Source: Arthrobacter citreus (GTDB lineage: Bacteria; Actinomycetota; Actinomycetes; Actinomycetales; Micrococcaceae). From it: a DNA stretch of 64,000 nucleotides. A model generated the notes under the pieces. It had not been told where the DNA came from. It saw only the letters and a list, made by a program, of their open reading frames with translations, and searched no databases. Where the stretch lies: assembly GCF_038405225.1 (NCBI RefSeq), contig NZ_CP151657.1, forward strand, positions 1,922,001-1,986,000, in the 5' to 3' direction. A program made the translations under genes and the position numbers. Shown piece by piece: positions 1 through 10,708 of the stretch (position 1 is the first letter of the stretch; each line of letters begins with the position of its first letter).

Positions 1-1503
1 GATCTCGGGCAGCTCGGCGGGAAGCTTGTCGGCCGGGTTCACGTGGACGGTCAGCTCGCCGTGCGGCTTATTGACGGTGGTGTCGGCCAGCCAGTTCAGC
101 AGCCGGGAACCGCGGTCCGCGGAACCGCGGGCGTTGAGCAGTTCGGGGCGCTCCTCGATGAAGGACGTTGCGACGTCGCCGGCAATAAAATCCGGGTCAT
201 CAAGGACGGCCTGCAGGAAGGAAATGTTCGAGGATACGCCGCGGATGCGGAACTCGGCCAGGGCGCGGCGGGCACGGTTGACGGCTGCGGGGTAGGTGCG
301 GCCGCGGCAGGTCAGCTTCACCAGCATGGAGTCAAAGTGGGGGCTGATGTCGGCACCGGCATACACGGTTCCGCCGTCGAGCCGCACGCCGGCGCCGCCG
401 GCGGAGCGGTAGCCGCTGATCTTGCCAACATCGGGGCGGAAGCCGTTGGCCGGGTCCTCGGTGGTAATCCGGCACTGCAGCGCCGCGCCGCGGACCTGCA
501 GTTCTTCCTGGCGAAGCCCCAGGTCCTCCAGGGTCTCGCCGGCTGCGATCCGCAGCTGGGACTGGACGAGGTCCACGTCGGTGATTTCCTCGGTGACGGT
601 GTGCTCCACCTGGATGCGCGGATTCATCTCAATGAAAACGTGCTGTCCGGCGCGTTCTCCGACGGTATCCACCAGGAACTCCACGGTGCCGGCGTTCTCG
701 TACTTCAGCGCCTTGGCGAACTTCACCGCGTCCCGGTACAGAGCCTGCCGGATTTCTTCGTCCAGGTTCGGTGCCGGGGCAATTTCGATGACCTTCTGGT
801 GGCGGCGCTGCAGCGAGCAGTCGCGCTCGAAGAGGTGGATCACGTTGCCTTCGCCGTCGGCCAGGATCTGGACCTCGATGTGACGGGGACGCAGCACCGC
901 CTGCTCAAGGAAAACGGTGGAATCGCCAAAGGCCGTGTCAGCCTCACGCATGGCGGCATTCAGCGCCTCGGGCAGGTCCTTTGCATTGTCGACCCGGCGC
1001 ATGCCGCGCCCGCCGCCGCCGGCAACAGCCTTGACGAAGATGGGAAACCCAATGTCCTCGGCTTCGGACAGCAGCTTTTCGGGGTCAGAACTCGGCTGGG
1101 TGGAGCGCAGGACCGGGATCCCGGCCTCCCGTGCGGCATTGAGGGCATGGACCTTATGGCCGGCCAGCTCCAGGATGTCCGCGGCGGGCCCAACAAACGT
1201 AATGCCGGCCTCGCGGGCCGCCCGGGCCAGCTGCGGGTTCTCGGACAGGAAGCCATAGCCCGGATAGATGGCGTCGCACCCGGATTCCTTGGCAACACGG
1301 ATAATCTCGTCCACGTCCAGGTACGCCCGGACGGGGTGCCCTTCCTCTCCGATCAGGTAGGCCTCGTCGGCCTTCTGGCGGTGGATGGAGTTGCGGTCCT
1401 CGTAGGGGAACACCGCAACGGTTTTCACACCCAGCTCATAGGCGGCTCTGAAGGCACGGATGGCGATTTCTCCGCGGTTGGCTACCAATATCTTCGAGAA
1501 CAT
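1..1503 (-). CDS. pyc: Pyruvate carboxylase, N-terminal part (cut by window edge)
   Basis: Biotin-dependent enzyme that carboxylates pyruvate to oxaloacetate and so refills the TCA cycle in the cytoplasm. Only the first 501 codons are present; the carboxyltransferase and biotinyl domains lie beyond the left edge. The protein begins MFSKILVANRGEIAIRAF, the classic start of the biotin carboxylase N-domain, and continues through the ATP-grasp and biotin carboxylase C-domains to about residue 455. The last visible residues (after an FIEERPELL stretch) match the linker to the carboxyltransferase domain and argue for pyruvate carboxylase rather than a separate acetyl/propionyl-CoA carboxylase alpha chain. 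It is transcribed away from the ParA-like gene. Confidence 0.93.
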   Translation of the reverse strand, partial: MFSKILVANRGEIAIRAFRAAYELGVKTVAVFPYEDRNSIHRQKADEAYLIGEEGHPVRAYLDVDEIIRVAKESGCDAIYPGYGFLSENPQLARAAREAGITFVGPAADILELAGHKVHALNAAREAGIPVLRSTQPSSDPEKLLSEAEDIGFPIFVKAVAGGGGRGMRRVDNAKDLPEALNAAMREADTAFGDSTVFLEQAVLRPRHIEVQILADGEGNVIHLFERDCSLQRRHQKVIEIAPAPNLDEEIRQALYRDAVKFAKALKYENAGTVEFLVDTVGERAGQHVFIEMNPRIQVEHTVTEEITDVDLVQSQLRIAAGETLEDLGLRQEELQVRGAALQCRITTEDPANGFRPDVGKISGYRSAGGAGVRLDGGTVYAGADISPHFDSMLVKLTCRGRTYPAAVNRARRALAEFRIRGVSSNISFLQAVLDDPDFIAGDVATSFIEERPELLNARGSADRGSRLLNWLADTTVNKPHGELTVHVNPADKLPAELPEI

Positions 1504-1741
1504 TGCTCTCCTGCATCGTTGCGGGGCTGAGGACAGCCGGGGTACCGCCATCCTCAACGGATTCTAGTCCAGACTATTTCACGCGGCGGATCCATACCGC
1601 TCCGGACGTCACGTTCCTTATAGTTCCTCCTGCGCGCCACCCCTGCAAACTCCGTGCTGCAGGAGTTACCACCGGGCGTCACATAGAATGAAGCTGCAGC
1701 CTCACAAGGGCCCCGCTCGTGATCCCTAGACACGTTAGGTT

Positions 1742-2593
1742 TTGGTTCAACAAGTGCAAGTAGTGAGCATCAGCAGTCTTAAGGGCGGCGTGGGCAAGAC
1801 TTCCGTGACGCTTGGACTGGCATCGGCTGCACTGGCAGCAGGAATTCCCACCCTCGTTGTGGATTTGGATCCGCATGCGGACGCCACCACGGGACTGGGC
1901 GTCACCGCTGCCGACAAACCCGGTATCGGCGAAATGCTCAAGAATTCCCGCCGCGCCCAGCTGGCCGAGAATGTGGTGGCCAGCGGCTGGGTCGCCAATG
2001 ACCGCCGCGCACGAACTCCCGACCCCAAGCGCCAGCCCGTTCTCGACGTCGCCATGGGCTCTGCGTTTTCGGGCATCTATGACCGCCCGGATCTTGGGAA
2101 GCGGGACCTCAAACGGCTGTCCACCCTGCTAGGCCGCGTCAGCGGGTATGGGCTGGTCCTGATCGACTGCCCGCCGTCGCTCAACGGCTTGACCCGCATC
2201 GCCTGGACCGCCAGCAACCGTGTGCTGCTCGTCGCCGAACCTGGACTTTTTTCAGTGGCTGGGACCGAACGGACAATGCGCGCCCTGGAACTGTTCCGCA
2301 AGGAATTCGCTCCCAATCTCGCTCCGGCGGGAATCATCGCAAACCGGGTCCGTTCCGGGTCGAATGAGCACACGTTCCGGCTGGCGGAAATGAAGCAGAT
2401 GTTCGGGGACCTGCTCCTGAGCCCCACCATCGCCGAGCAGGCCAACTGGCAGCAGATCCAGGGTGCCGCCCACTCGGTGCATCACTGGCCCGGTGAATCG
2501 GCCAAGCAGGCTGCGTCAACGTTTGATGCGCTGCTGAAGAACCTCGTGGAGACCGGCAGCGTCCGCAACCGGGTTATCCGCCGCGCAGGATAG
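1742..2593 (+). CDS. ParA/Soj-like ATPase (orphan)
   Basis: A 283-residue P-loop ATPase of the ParA/MinD family, which move DNA or protein cargo using ATP-dependent dimers. The deviant Walker A motif KGGVGKT is at residues 14-20, DLDPHADATTGLG follows as switch region, and LIDCPPSL is the Walker B-like motif. There is no ParB-like partner next to it, so the cargo cannot be inferred. The start is uncertain: TTG at 1742 is used here, but a GTG at 1754 would give a shorter N-terminus just before the same motif; no strong ribosome binding site decides between them. A strong hairpin follows the stop. It differs from the scpA-linked ParA at 22862-23773. Confidence 0.85.
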   Translation: MVQQVQVVSISSLKGGVGKTSVTLGLASAALAAGIPTLVVDLDPHADATTGLGVTAADKPGIGEMLKNSRRAQLAENVVASGWVANDRRARTPDPKRQPVLDVAMGSAFSGIYDRPDLGKRDLKRLSTLLGRVSGYGLVLIDCPPSLNGLTRIAWTASNRVLLVAEPGLFSVAGTERTMRALELFRKEFAPNLAPAGIIANRVRSGSNEHTFRLAEMKQMFGDLLLSPTIAEQANWQQIQGAAHSVHHWPGESAKQAASTFDALLKNLVETGSVRNRVIRRAG

Positions 2594-2611
2594 CCCGCTC
2601 CCAGAGACCAA

Positions 2612-2650
2612 AAAACTGCAGGCAACGGGACTCCCGTTGCCTGCAGTTTT
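2612..2650. terminator. Bidirectional intrinsic terminator
   Basis: An 18-bp perfect stem (2612-2629 with 2633-2650) with a 3-nt loop; the stem has A/T runs at both ends, so it can stop transcription from both directions. It sits between the convergent ParA-like gene and the MerR regulator gene. Confidence 0.85.
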
Positions 2651-2676
2651 ATATGTGTTGGGGTTTTTGCCGGTGA

Positions 2677-3264
2677 TCAGCTGATTTTGCGGGCGATCCG
2701 CCGCTGGCTCAGCTCATCGCCGGGAAACGTGTGTTCTCCCACGCGTTCGCTGGGCAGCTGGGCAAGGCTTCCTTCGACTTCGCGCCAGACACGTCCGACG
2801 GCGATTCCAAAGACACCCTGTCCGCCCTGGACCAGGTCAATGACCTCATCCGCGGAAGTGCATTCGTACACGCTGGCGCCGTCGCTCATGAGGGTGATCT
2901 GGGCCAGATCTTCGACACCCCGTTCCCGCAGGTGCTCCACGGCTGTGCGGATCTGCTGCAGGGAAACCCCGGTGTCCAGCAGGCGCTTGACGACTTTGAG
3001 GACCAGGATGTCCCGGAAGCTGTAGAGCCGCTGCGTTCCGGAACCGGATGCCCCGCGGACCGCCGGTTCCACCAGGCCGGTGCGGGCCCAGTAATCCAGC
3101 TGGCGGTAGGTGATTCCCGCGGCTTTGCAGGCTGTTGGACCTCGGTAGCCGGCGTCCTCATCGAGAACGGGCAGATCCTCAGTGAACAGCAAGCCCTGGG
3201 CTCCGGGAACCTTACCCGGCGCAGCGGCGTGGATGTGCTCGCCGGCATCGCCTTTGGGACTCAC
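2677..3264 (-). CDS. MerR-family regulator, ResR/McdR-like (Rv1830 homologue)
   Basis: A 195-residue DNA-binding regulator with a MerR winged helix near residues 38-105: GITYRQLDYWARTGLVEP is the recognition helix-wing region, followed by the RLYSFRDILVLKVVKRLL helix. The C-terminal part has no MerR effector cysteines. Together with the upstream genes it reproduces the Rv1827-Rv1830 order of M. tuberculosis, in which the last gene (Rv1830, ResR/McdR) has been linked to growth and division control; the role here is inferred. GTG start at 3264 is supported by AGGAGG eight bases upstream. A 229-bp gap separates it from the nuclease gene, so it may have its own promoter. Confidence 0.85.
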   Translation of the reverse strand: MSPKGDAGEHIHAAAPGKVPGAQGLLFTEDLPVLDEDAGYRGPTACKAAGITYRQLDYWARTGLVEPAVRGASGSGTQRLYSFRDILVLKVVKRLLDTGVSLQQIRTAVEHLRERGVEDLAQITLMSDGASVYECTSADEVIDLVQGGQGVFGIAVGRVWREVEGSLAQLPSERVGEHTFPGDELSQRRIARKIS

Positions 3265-3493
3265 TTGTGCCTCCTAGTAGCGGTTCCCTGGGGGGGGTGC
3301 GCGCGGGATCAGGATGTCAGGAACGACTTCCTTCAGTGTGCCCCGCGGAACCTCTCAGGGGAAGAACCCCGGAAAGGGTAAATCCTGAACAGGAACAGCG
3401 GAGAACCGTGCAGCGGGAACTCTATGCTTCGACGTTAGATCTGACCAGGTCCAAGGTCAAAGATGCAGGCCCTTTTTCTCCAGGCGTGTCGAA

Positions 3494-3994
3494 TCAGCGC
3501 TCAAAATCTTCGGGTTCAACGTCAGCCAGGAACTCACGGAACTGACGCAGCTCGCGTTCGGCGTTCTCCTGGTCTTCCTCGTCTTCGTCTTCCTCGTCGG
3601 CTTCGGCGATCCGGACGCCGGCCTCGTCGAGGACTGCGTCGGCGCACAGGATGGGACAGGGCGCCCTCAGTGCCACCGCGATGGCGTCCGACGCGCGGGA
3701 ACTTACCGTGACGCCATTGTCGAAAACGAGCTCGGCGTAGAAGACGGTGTCCTCGACGGACACCAGACGCACCTCGCTGACGCTGCGTCCGAGCGCAGTG
3801 ACAACGGAGGCGAGCAGGTCATGCGTCATGGGCCGGGGCGGAACGATCCCCTGCTGGACAAAAGCGATGGCGCTGGCTTCGGGAGCGCCGATCCAGATGG
3901 GCAGATGACGCTCGCCGTTGATTTCCTTGAGCAGTACCAGCGGCTGATTTGACGGCAGCTCGATGCGGACACCGACCACTTCAACTTCACGCAT
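3494..3994 (-). CDS. Bifunctional nuclease family protein (DUF151, Rv1829 homologue)
   Basis: A 166-residue protein of the bifunctional nuclease/DUF151 family; some plant and bacterial members have DNase and RNase activity, but the cellular role in actinobacteria is not settled. The conserved core is visible as LPIWIGAPEASAIA (about residues 32-45) and the SRASDAIAVALR segment (about 98-109). The C-terminus is a very acidic tail (EADEEDEDEEDQENAE), probably disordered. ATG start with GAGGAG directly upstream; it begins 5 bp after the ftsR stop, so the two genes are probably co-transcribed. Confidence 0.88.
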   Translation of the reverse strand: MREVEVVGVRIELPSNQPLVLLKEINGERHLPIWIGAPEASAIAFVQQGIVPPRPMTHDLLASVVTALGRSVSEVRLVSVEDTVFYAELVFDNGVTVSSRASDAIAVALRAPCPILCADAVLDEAGVRIAEADEEDEDEEDQENAERELRQFREFLADVEPEDFER

Positions 3995-3999
3995 GCTCC

Positions 4000-4770
4000 T
4001 CAGCCTTCCATTCGTGCGATATGCCCGTTGACCAGGGCACTGTGCAGGTTCAGGCAGAGATCACTGATCTCCCGTGCCGTCTCGGCAGCCCTTGCCTTGG
4101 ACGCGACGTCCCGCCGTGATGCCAGGGGTGCCACAACGCTTTCCACCAGGCCCAGCTCCCGGTCCGCCGCGGCGCGGAACGGGCGCAGGTGGCGCGGTTC
4201 GATTCCATGGGCCTGAAGTTTGGCACACGCCTTCGCAACCCTCAGCGCATGTTCATCAAAAACGCCGTGCTCGGCACCGTTGTCGGTGGAAGCGATGAGG
4301 CCGTAACCGGCCAGGTTCCGCACCAGATCGGCGGTGGCCCCGGATTCCCGGACCAGTTCATTAAAAGTCAGGGCGCGGGCAAACGTCCGGGCGGAGAGCT
4401 CTCCGGCCAGCTGCTCGGATACCGCCCGCGGCGTCAGCGACATCCCGCCGGGCAGCGATTCGGGACGCTCCCCGCGGTCAATCGCGTCCAGGTAGTCCTT
4501 GATGATCTTCAGCGGAAGGTACTGGTCCCGCTGCAGCGCCAGCACAAACCGCAGCCGCTCGACGTCGGCGGATGTGTACTTCCGGTAGCCGGCGGCCGTC
4601 CGCTGCGGAGTGACCAGGCCCTTTTCCTCCAGGAACCGGATCTTGGAAGCGCTGATACCGGGAAAGTCGGCGCTGAGTTCACCCAGGACTTCCCCGATAT
4701 TGAGCACACGGCCGCGCAGGCGCTCGTTCCCCGTTCCCAGGGTCCGCCTGACGGGCTGTGATGCTGCCAT
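4000..4770 (-). CDS. ftsR: MerR-family regulator FtsR (Rv1828 homologue)
   Basis: A 256-residue MerR-type regulator. The N-terminal winged helix includes SKIRFLEEKGLVTPQRTAAG and a YTSADVERLRFVLALQRD helix; the C-terminal domain has the FDEHAL and EPRHLRPFRAAADRE segments typical of Rv1828. In Corynebacterium glutamicum the homologue FtsR activates ftsZ, so a role in cell division is likely here by family. It lies between garA and the bifunctional nuclease gene, as in mycobacteria. Start choice is not firm: the ATG at 4770 has a weak ribosome binding site, and a GTG about 22 codons in would still keep the whole DNA-binding domain. Confidence 0.86.
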   Translation of the reverse strand: MAASQPVRRTLGTGNERLRGRVLNIGEVLGELSADFPGISASKIRFLEEKGLVTPQRTAAGYRKYTSADVERLRFVLALQRDQYLPLKIIKDYLDAIDRGERPESLPGGMSLTPRAVSEQLAGELSARTFARALTFNELVRESGATADLVRNLAGYGLIASTDNGAEHGVFDEHALRVAKACAKLQAHGIEPRHLRPFRAAADRELGLVESVVAPLASRRDVASKARAAETAREISDLCLNLHSALVNGHIARMEG

Positions 4771-4834
4771 ACCTAGTACCTATTCCCTCAGTGATCCCGT
4801 GGACGTCCGGCAGGAACGTCCTGCGTCTGTTTTA

Positions 4835-5305
4835 CTATGCGCGTGCGGCTGTCGGCCGGGCAGCGTAGAAGGTCAGACGGAACTTGCCAATCTGGACTTC
4901 ATTGCCCGTGCGCAGCAGCAAAGTGTCCACGCGGTCGTTGTTCACATACGTGCCGTTCAGGCTCATGGAATCAACCACGCGGAAACCCTCCGCTGTCCGG
5001 CGGAACTCCACATGCTTGCGGGAGACGGTCACGTCATCAAGGAACACGTCAGCATTTGGGTGACGGCCCGCAGTGGTCACGTCCTGATCCAAAAGGAACC
5101 GGGCTCCGCTGTTGGGTCCCGAGTGGGCGATCAGCAGAGCCGACCCTGCGGGCAGCGCCGCCACGGCAGCCCTCTCATCAGCACTGAGCTTGGGCTCCAC
5201 CGACGTCGCTTCGCTCTGAGGCGGCAGACTGATCGATGTGGTGTCCTCCGCGCCCATCTCACGCCGATGCTCGGCCTGTCCGGCGTTGTAGTCCTCGCGC
5301 GCCAT
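4835..5305 (-). CDS. garA: FHA-domain metabolic switch protein GarA/OdhI
   Basis: A 156-residue forkhead-associated protein. FHA signatures are GRHPNADVFLDD (about 80-91), SRKH (95-98) and LNGTYVN (116-122). The N-terminal tail carries DTTSIS, with Thr22-Thr23 matching the ETTS phospho-site of mycobacterial GarA and corynebacterial OdhI. In those species the unphosphorylated protein inhibits 2-oxoglutarate dehydrogenase and tunes glutamate metabolism, and Ser/Thr kinases release it; the same is inferred here. ATG 5305 is chosen over longer frames because GGGAGG lies upstream and homologues start here. It opens the conserved block with ftsR and the nuclease gene. Confidence 0.92.
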   Translation of the reverse strand: MAREDYNAGQAEHRREMGAEDTTSISLPPQSEATSVEPKLSADERAAVAALPAGSALLIAHSGPNSGARFLLDQDVTTAGRHPNADVFLDDVTVSRKHVEFRRTAEGFRVVDSMSLNGTYVNNDRVDTLLLRTGNEVQIGKFRLTFYAARPTAARA

Positions 5306-5496
5306 GGTGTTACATCCTCCCCAAAAGATGCGGCCAACCAATCGACATTCTGGCTGGCCGCACAATTCCTGCTGACAAATCTTGCCTACCGGCTGTCCTA
5401 GCCTACCTGTTGGCGGGCCTTCCCGGCACTGAGCGTACTACGGGCCTTTGCCGGCCCTGCGGTTGGCAGGAGCAAGGTGGCCCGCCCGCAGATGTC

Positions 5497-7457
<1,961 letters not shown>

Positions 7458-7475
7458 GCTTCCTCCTTTGCCGGA

Positions 7476-8603
7476 TCAGCCGCCGTCGTCCAGGCGCAGA
7501 ATCCGGTCATCGTCTTGTCCGGGCCGGCCCCGGCCATCCGTGTTGTTGGTCAGCACCCACACTGAGCCGTCAGGGGCGGTGACGGCGTCGCGCAGCCGCC
7601 CGTACTCACCGGTCAGGGCTTCGGTGGAGGTCCGAAGATCAGCCAGCGGCACCGTGCGCAGCCGCTCCCCGCGAAGATTGGCAATGTAAACGAAGCCTCC
7701 CGCCACGGTTATGCCGCTGGGGCTCGCCTCCGCAGGCTCCCACTGCTGAACCGGATCAATAAAGCCGTCCGTGCCGGCGATGCCCTCCACTTCGGGCCAG
7801 CCGTAGTTACCGCCGGGTTCAATCACGTTGAGTTCGTCCCAGGTGTTCTGCCCAAATTCACTCGAATAGAGGGTTCCCGCCTCGTCCCAGGCGATGCCCT
7901 GCGGATTGCGGTGTCCATAGCTGTAGACAAGCGAGCCGGGAAACGGGTTGTCCTCCGGGGCGCCGCCGTCCGGGGTCATCCGCAGGATCTTTCCGGAGAG
8001 GGATTCGGTGTCCTGGGCGCTGTCGCGGTTTCCGGCGTCACCGGTGGTGGCATAGAGCATTCCGTCCGGCCCGAACGCGAGGCGTCCGCCGTTGTGGATT
8101 GGGCCTGCCTCTATCCCCGCCACAATGGTCTCGGAGGCACCCAGTCCCAGGGACCCGGCGCTGCCCGTCAGCTCCCGACGCTCGATGCGGTTCTCGCCGC
8201 CGGCGGTGGAATAGGTGTAGAGGAACCCGTCCCGCACGGTGATGCCCAGCAGGCCGCCCTCTCCCCTGTCCCCTCCCCCGTCGGCTGCTCCGTTGATGCC
8301 GCCGACGGCGCGTGCGTTTCCTTCAGCGTCCAGTTCAAGGATCCGGGCGGAGTCGCGTTCGCTGACCAGCGGTGTGCCGCCGTGGAAGGTTATCGACCAC
8401 GGTGCTTCGAGACCGGTTGTCAGGGTTTGCGTGGCAACGGTTTCAGAGGCACTGGTGCCATCACCGGCGGGCGGCGGGCTAGGGCCGGTGGGTGGAGAAC
8501 TGCATGCGCTCACCATGGCCAGGCCCAGGGCAGCGGCGGCACAGGCGGTTACGGCTCCGGCCGTCCGGCGTCGTTGTCGTTCCATGGCGGGTCCGCGTTT
8601 CAT
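7476..8603 (-). CDS. PQQ-dependent aldose sugar dehydrogenase-like lipoprotein
   Basis: A 375-residue secreted six-bladed beta-propeller of the soluble glucose/sorbosone dehydrogenase family (YliI/Asd-like), expected to oxidise aldoses with PQQ at the outer face of the membrane. A signal peptide ends in the lipobox VSAC (Cys34), so the mature protein is probably lipid-anchored. Family landmarks are LEAPWSITF, EGGLLGITV, HNGGRLAFGPDGMLY (His that contacts PQQ), YGHRNPQGIAWD and PGGNYGWPEVEG. ATG 8603 has AGGAAG upstream. It may head a three-gene run with the GyrI-like and Rox-like genes (18-bp gap). No PQQ biosynthesis genes are in the window. Confidence 0.85.
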   Translation of the reverse strand: MKRGPAMERQRRRTAGAVTACAAAALGLAMVSACSSPPTGPSPPPAGDGTSASETVATQTLTTGLEAPWSITFHGGTPLVSERDSARILELDAEGNARAVGGINGAADGGGDRGEGGLLGITVRDGFLYTYSTAGGENRIERRELTGSAGSLGLGASETIVAGIEAGPIHNGGRLAFGPDGMLYATTGDAGNRDSAQDTESLSGKILRMTPDGGAPEDNPFPGSLVYSYGHRNPQGIAWDEAGTLYSSEFGQNTWDELNVIEPGGNYGWPEVEGIAGTDGFIDPVQQWEPAEASPSGITVAGGFVYIANLRGERLRTVPLADLRTSTEALTGEYGRLRDAVTAPDGSVWVLTNNTDGRGRPGQDDDRILRLDDGG

Positions 8604-8795
8604 TCGACGGGCTTCCTGGCGTGGCGGGCTTTCCTGGGGTGAGGGGCGTTACCTAGGGTAAGGGGCCGTGCGGTCCGGGGCGAGACCCTGCCGCGCAGTT
8701 GTTCCGGCCGCTCCGTAACTCCGGCTGGCAGTAATTCCGGCCGGCAGTCCAGCCGGCGCACATATACCCCGCCCAGAACAGGTGACCGGACTCTG

Positions 8796-9320
8796 TCAGC
8801 TTCGGCGCAGCAAAACCCCTGTTCCCCGTTTTTCCCGCAGCGTCCGCGCATCCCGAAAGCCGCGGTGCAGCGCCTGATCCGCTATGACTCCCTCGTGGTC
8901 AGCCGCGTTTGGATGATGGCCGGGATCCGGGCCGAAGAGGATGGCGAGCCGCCCGTCCGGGCGCAGGGACCGGAACAAGACGTCCAGTTCCGGTCCCTGC
9001 GGATCCGTCCAGAACACGTTGACGTTGAGGGAGAAGGCCACGTCGAACAGGCCGGCGCTGTCCGGCAGCTGGGCCAGGGACGCTTCCAGAACCTTCAGCC
9101 GTCCGGCCGCCACGTGGGATGCGTTACGGGAACGGGTCCGCGCGGCGGCCCTCCCCGAGCGGTCCACGGCGAGCAAAAAACCGGAGTCCAGCTGCGGGCA
9201 GATCAGCTCGGCCGCCGCGCCCGGCCCGCAGCCGATCTCCAACACCCGGTCTGCGGCCGAGAGGTCCAGCAGTCCCACAGCCCATCGGACCCGGTCCGGA
9301 ATACTTGATGCCGGCATCAT
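8796..9320 (-). CDS. Class I SAM-dependent methyltransferase
   Basis: A 174-residue methyltransferase. Motif I VLEIGCGPGAAAELI (residues 26-40) binds S-adenosylmethionine, AVDRS is the acidic end of strand 2, and LFDVAFSLNVNVFW plus LRPDGRLAILFGP form the later strands. The protein is short for the family (typically 200-260 residues), ending soon after the last strand, so the substrate cap is reduced. Substrate is unknown. AAAGG lies just before the start. It is divergent from the GNAT gene that follows; no link between them can be shown. Confidence 0.78.
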   Translation of the reverse strand: MMPASSIPDRVRWAVGLLDLSAADRVLEIGCGPGAAAELICPQLDSGFLLAVDRSGRAAARTRSRNASHVAAGRLKVLEASLAQLPDSAGLFDVAFSLNVNVFWTDPQGPELDVLFRSLRPDGRLAILFGPDPGHHPNAADHEGVIADQALHRGFRDARTLREKRGTGVLLRRS

Positions 9321-9463
9321 TCAGGCCTTTCGTTTCCCGTCCTCCCGATGCACAGCAGGCTTTCAGAGCGAAGGCAGGCGGTGCAACCAAAAACCGTCCC
9401 GGGGCCACGGCCGGGTTATGCTCGGCGGCGTAGCAGTTCTGTGCCTTGAGACAAGGAGCTTGC

Positions 9464-10048
9464 ATGATCGAGGTCCTTCCGGCCACGGCCGACCGCTTCG
9501 ATGATGTCTCTGCGGTCCTTGCCCCCGCAAAACCCGGTTCCGCCGCCTGCTGGTGCCTCAGCTACCGGATCCCCGGCGGTGAGTTCAATGCGCTGGCCGG
9601 CGAGGAACGCCCCGCCCGGCTGCGCCGCTTCGCAGAGGAAGGCACGCCCCCGGGAGTCATTGCCTACGTGGACGGCGAACCCGCCGGCTGGTGTTCGGTC
9701 AGCCCGCGGGCATCCCATCACCGGCTGACACGGTCCCGCACCATCCCCACGGTGGATGCCGCACCCGTTTGGAGCATTGTTTGCTTCGTCATTCGTCCGC
9801 CGTTCCGCCGGCAGGGTCTGGCCGCCCGTCTGCTCGACGGCGCCGTCGACTATGCGCGGGCCTCCGGCGCTCCGGCGTTGGAGGCCTACCCGGTGGACCC
9901 CGGCGGTGGACGCATCAGCTCCGCGCTGGCGTACGTGGGAACCACGGGGCTCTTTGAGTCCGCCGGTTTTGAACGTGTGGCGGAGACAGCATCGAAATCC
10001 AGCGGGCTGGCCCGGTGGCTCATGCGCAGAGATCTGGCCGCCGCATGA
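9464..10048 (+). CDS. GNAT-family N-acetyltransferase
   Basis: A 194-residue acetyltransferase. The acetyl-CoA binding region IVCFVIRPPFRRQGLAARLL (motif A, with the R-x-x-G-x-A pyrophosphate loop) is near residues 105-125, and FESAGFERV near 170 is the C-terminal motif. A cysteine/tryptophan stretch (SAACWCLSYR) near residue 25 is typical of one uncharacterised GNAT subgroup. Start at ATG 9464 is supported by AAGGAG five bases upstream. Its stop overlaps the start of the HAD gene (ATGA), so the two are translationally coupled. Substrate unknown. Confidence 0.83.
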   Translation: MIEVLPATADRFDDVSAVLAPAKPGSAACWCLSYRIPGGEFNALAGEERPARLRRFAEEGTPPGVIAYVDGEPAGWCSVSPRASHHRLTRSRTIPTVDAAPVWSIVCFVIRPPFRRQGLAARLLDGAVDYARASGAPALEAYPVDPGGGRISSALAYVGTTGLFESAGFERVAETASKSSGLARWLMRRDLAAA

Positions 10049-10659
10049 GCCGGCTGTCCCGCCCCGGGGCGTGGTACCTCTTCGACTACGGCATGGTGAT
10101 CTCCACGGAACCCACGCCTGCGGACTGGCGGGCTCTCCATCGGGTCACCGGACTGGATCTCCAGCCGCCCGGAAGTTCGTACTGGGCACGCCGCAGGGAC
10201 TTCGACGCCGGAACAGTGGACCCGGAGCAGTACTGGTCCGGGGTCCTGGGTCGGGCCCCGGACCAGAAAGAGCTGCGGAAGTTGGAAGCCCTCGACGCGG
10301 CCCAGTGGTCCCACCTCAATCCAAACACCCTGGCGGTGCTGGACACGCTCAGACAAGAGGGTGCTTCCCTGGCCCTGCTGTCGAACATGCCCGCGGCGAT
10401 GTCACGCCGCTACACCGCCGAGGCTGCGTGGCCCCGGTATTTTGCGCGTCTGTACTTCAGCGGGCAGCTGGGGATGATCAAACCCGATCCCCGGATCTTC
10501 GGTCATGTGGCCACAGACCTGAAAGCGCGGCCGGCGGACATTGTCTTCATTGATGACAACGCCCTGAATATAGCCACCGCGAAGGAACAGGGGTTTCAAA
10601 CGGTGCTGCACACCGGCACCATTGATTTGCGGGCGGAACTGGCCCGGCTCGCCCGGTAA
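10045..10659 (+). CDS. HAD-superfamily hydrolase (YihX-like)
   Basis: A 204-residue haloacid dehalogenase-type hydrolase. Motif I reads LFDYGMV; only the first Asp of the usual DxD is present, as in the YihX/HAD-IA variant 3 group with FD-x-G. Motif II is LLSNMP, motif III is KPDPRIFG and motif IV is VFIDDN. These residues fit a phosphatase or dehalogenase acting on a small soluble substrate. The ATG at 10045 overlaps the GNAT stop (ATGA), and the alpha/beta hydrolase follows 49 bp later, which suggests a small co-transcribed unit. Physiological substrate not recognised. Confidence 0.8.
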   Translation: MSRLSRPGAWYLFDYGMVISTEPTPADWRALHRVTGLDLQPPGSSYWARRRDFDAGTVDPEQYWSGVLGRAPDQKELRKLEALDAAQWSHLNPNTLAVLDTLRQEGASLALLSNMPAAMSRRYTAEAAWPRYFARLYFSGQLGMIKPDPRIFGHVATDLKARPADIVFIDDNALNIATAKEQGFQTVLHTGTIDLRAELARLAR

Positions 10660-10708
10660 CAAGCGGCCCTGAAGCAACGGGCGTCGCAGCCGGCAGGAAG
10701 GAGAACCC

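Noticed and set aside
43-1530. Plus-strand 495-residue frame opposite pyruvate carboxylase
   Set aside because: It is antisense to clear pyruvate carboxylase codons and has no recognisable domain.
8600-8851. 83-residue minus-strand frame between the methyltransferase and the sugar dehydrogenase
   Set aside because: Overlaps both neighbours, Arg/Pro-rich without motif or good ribosome binding site.
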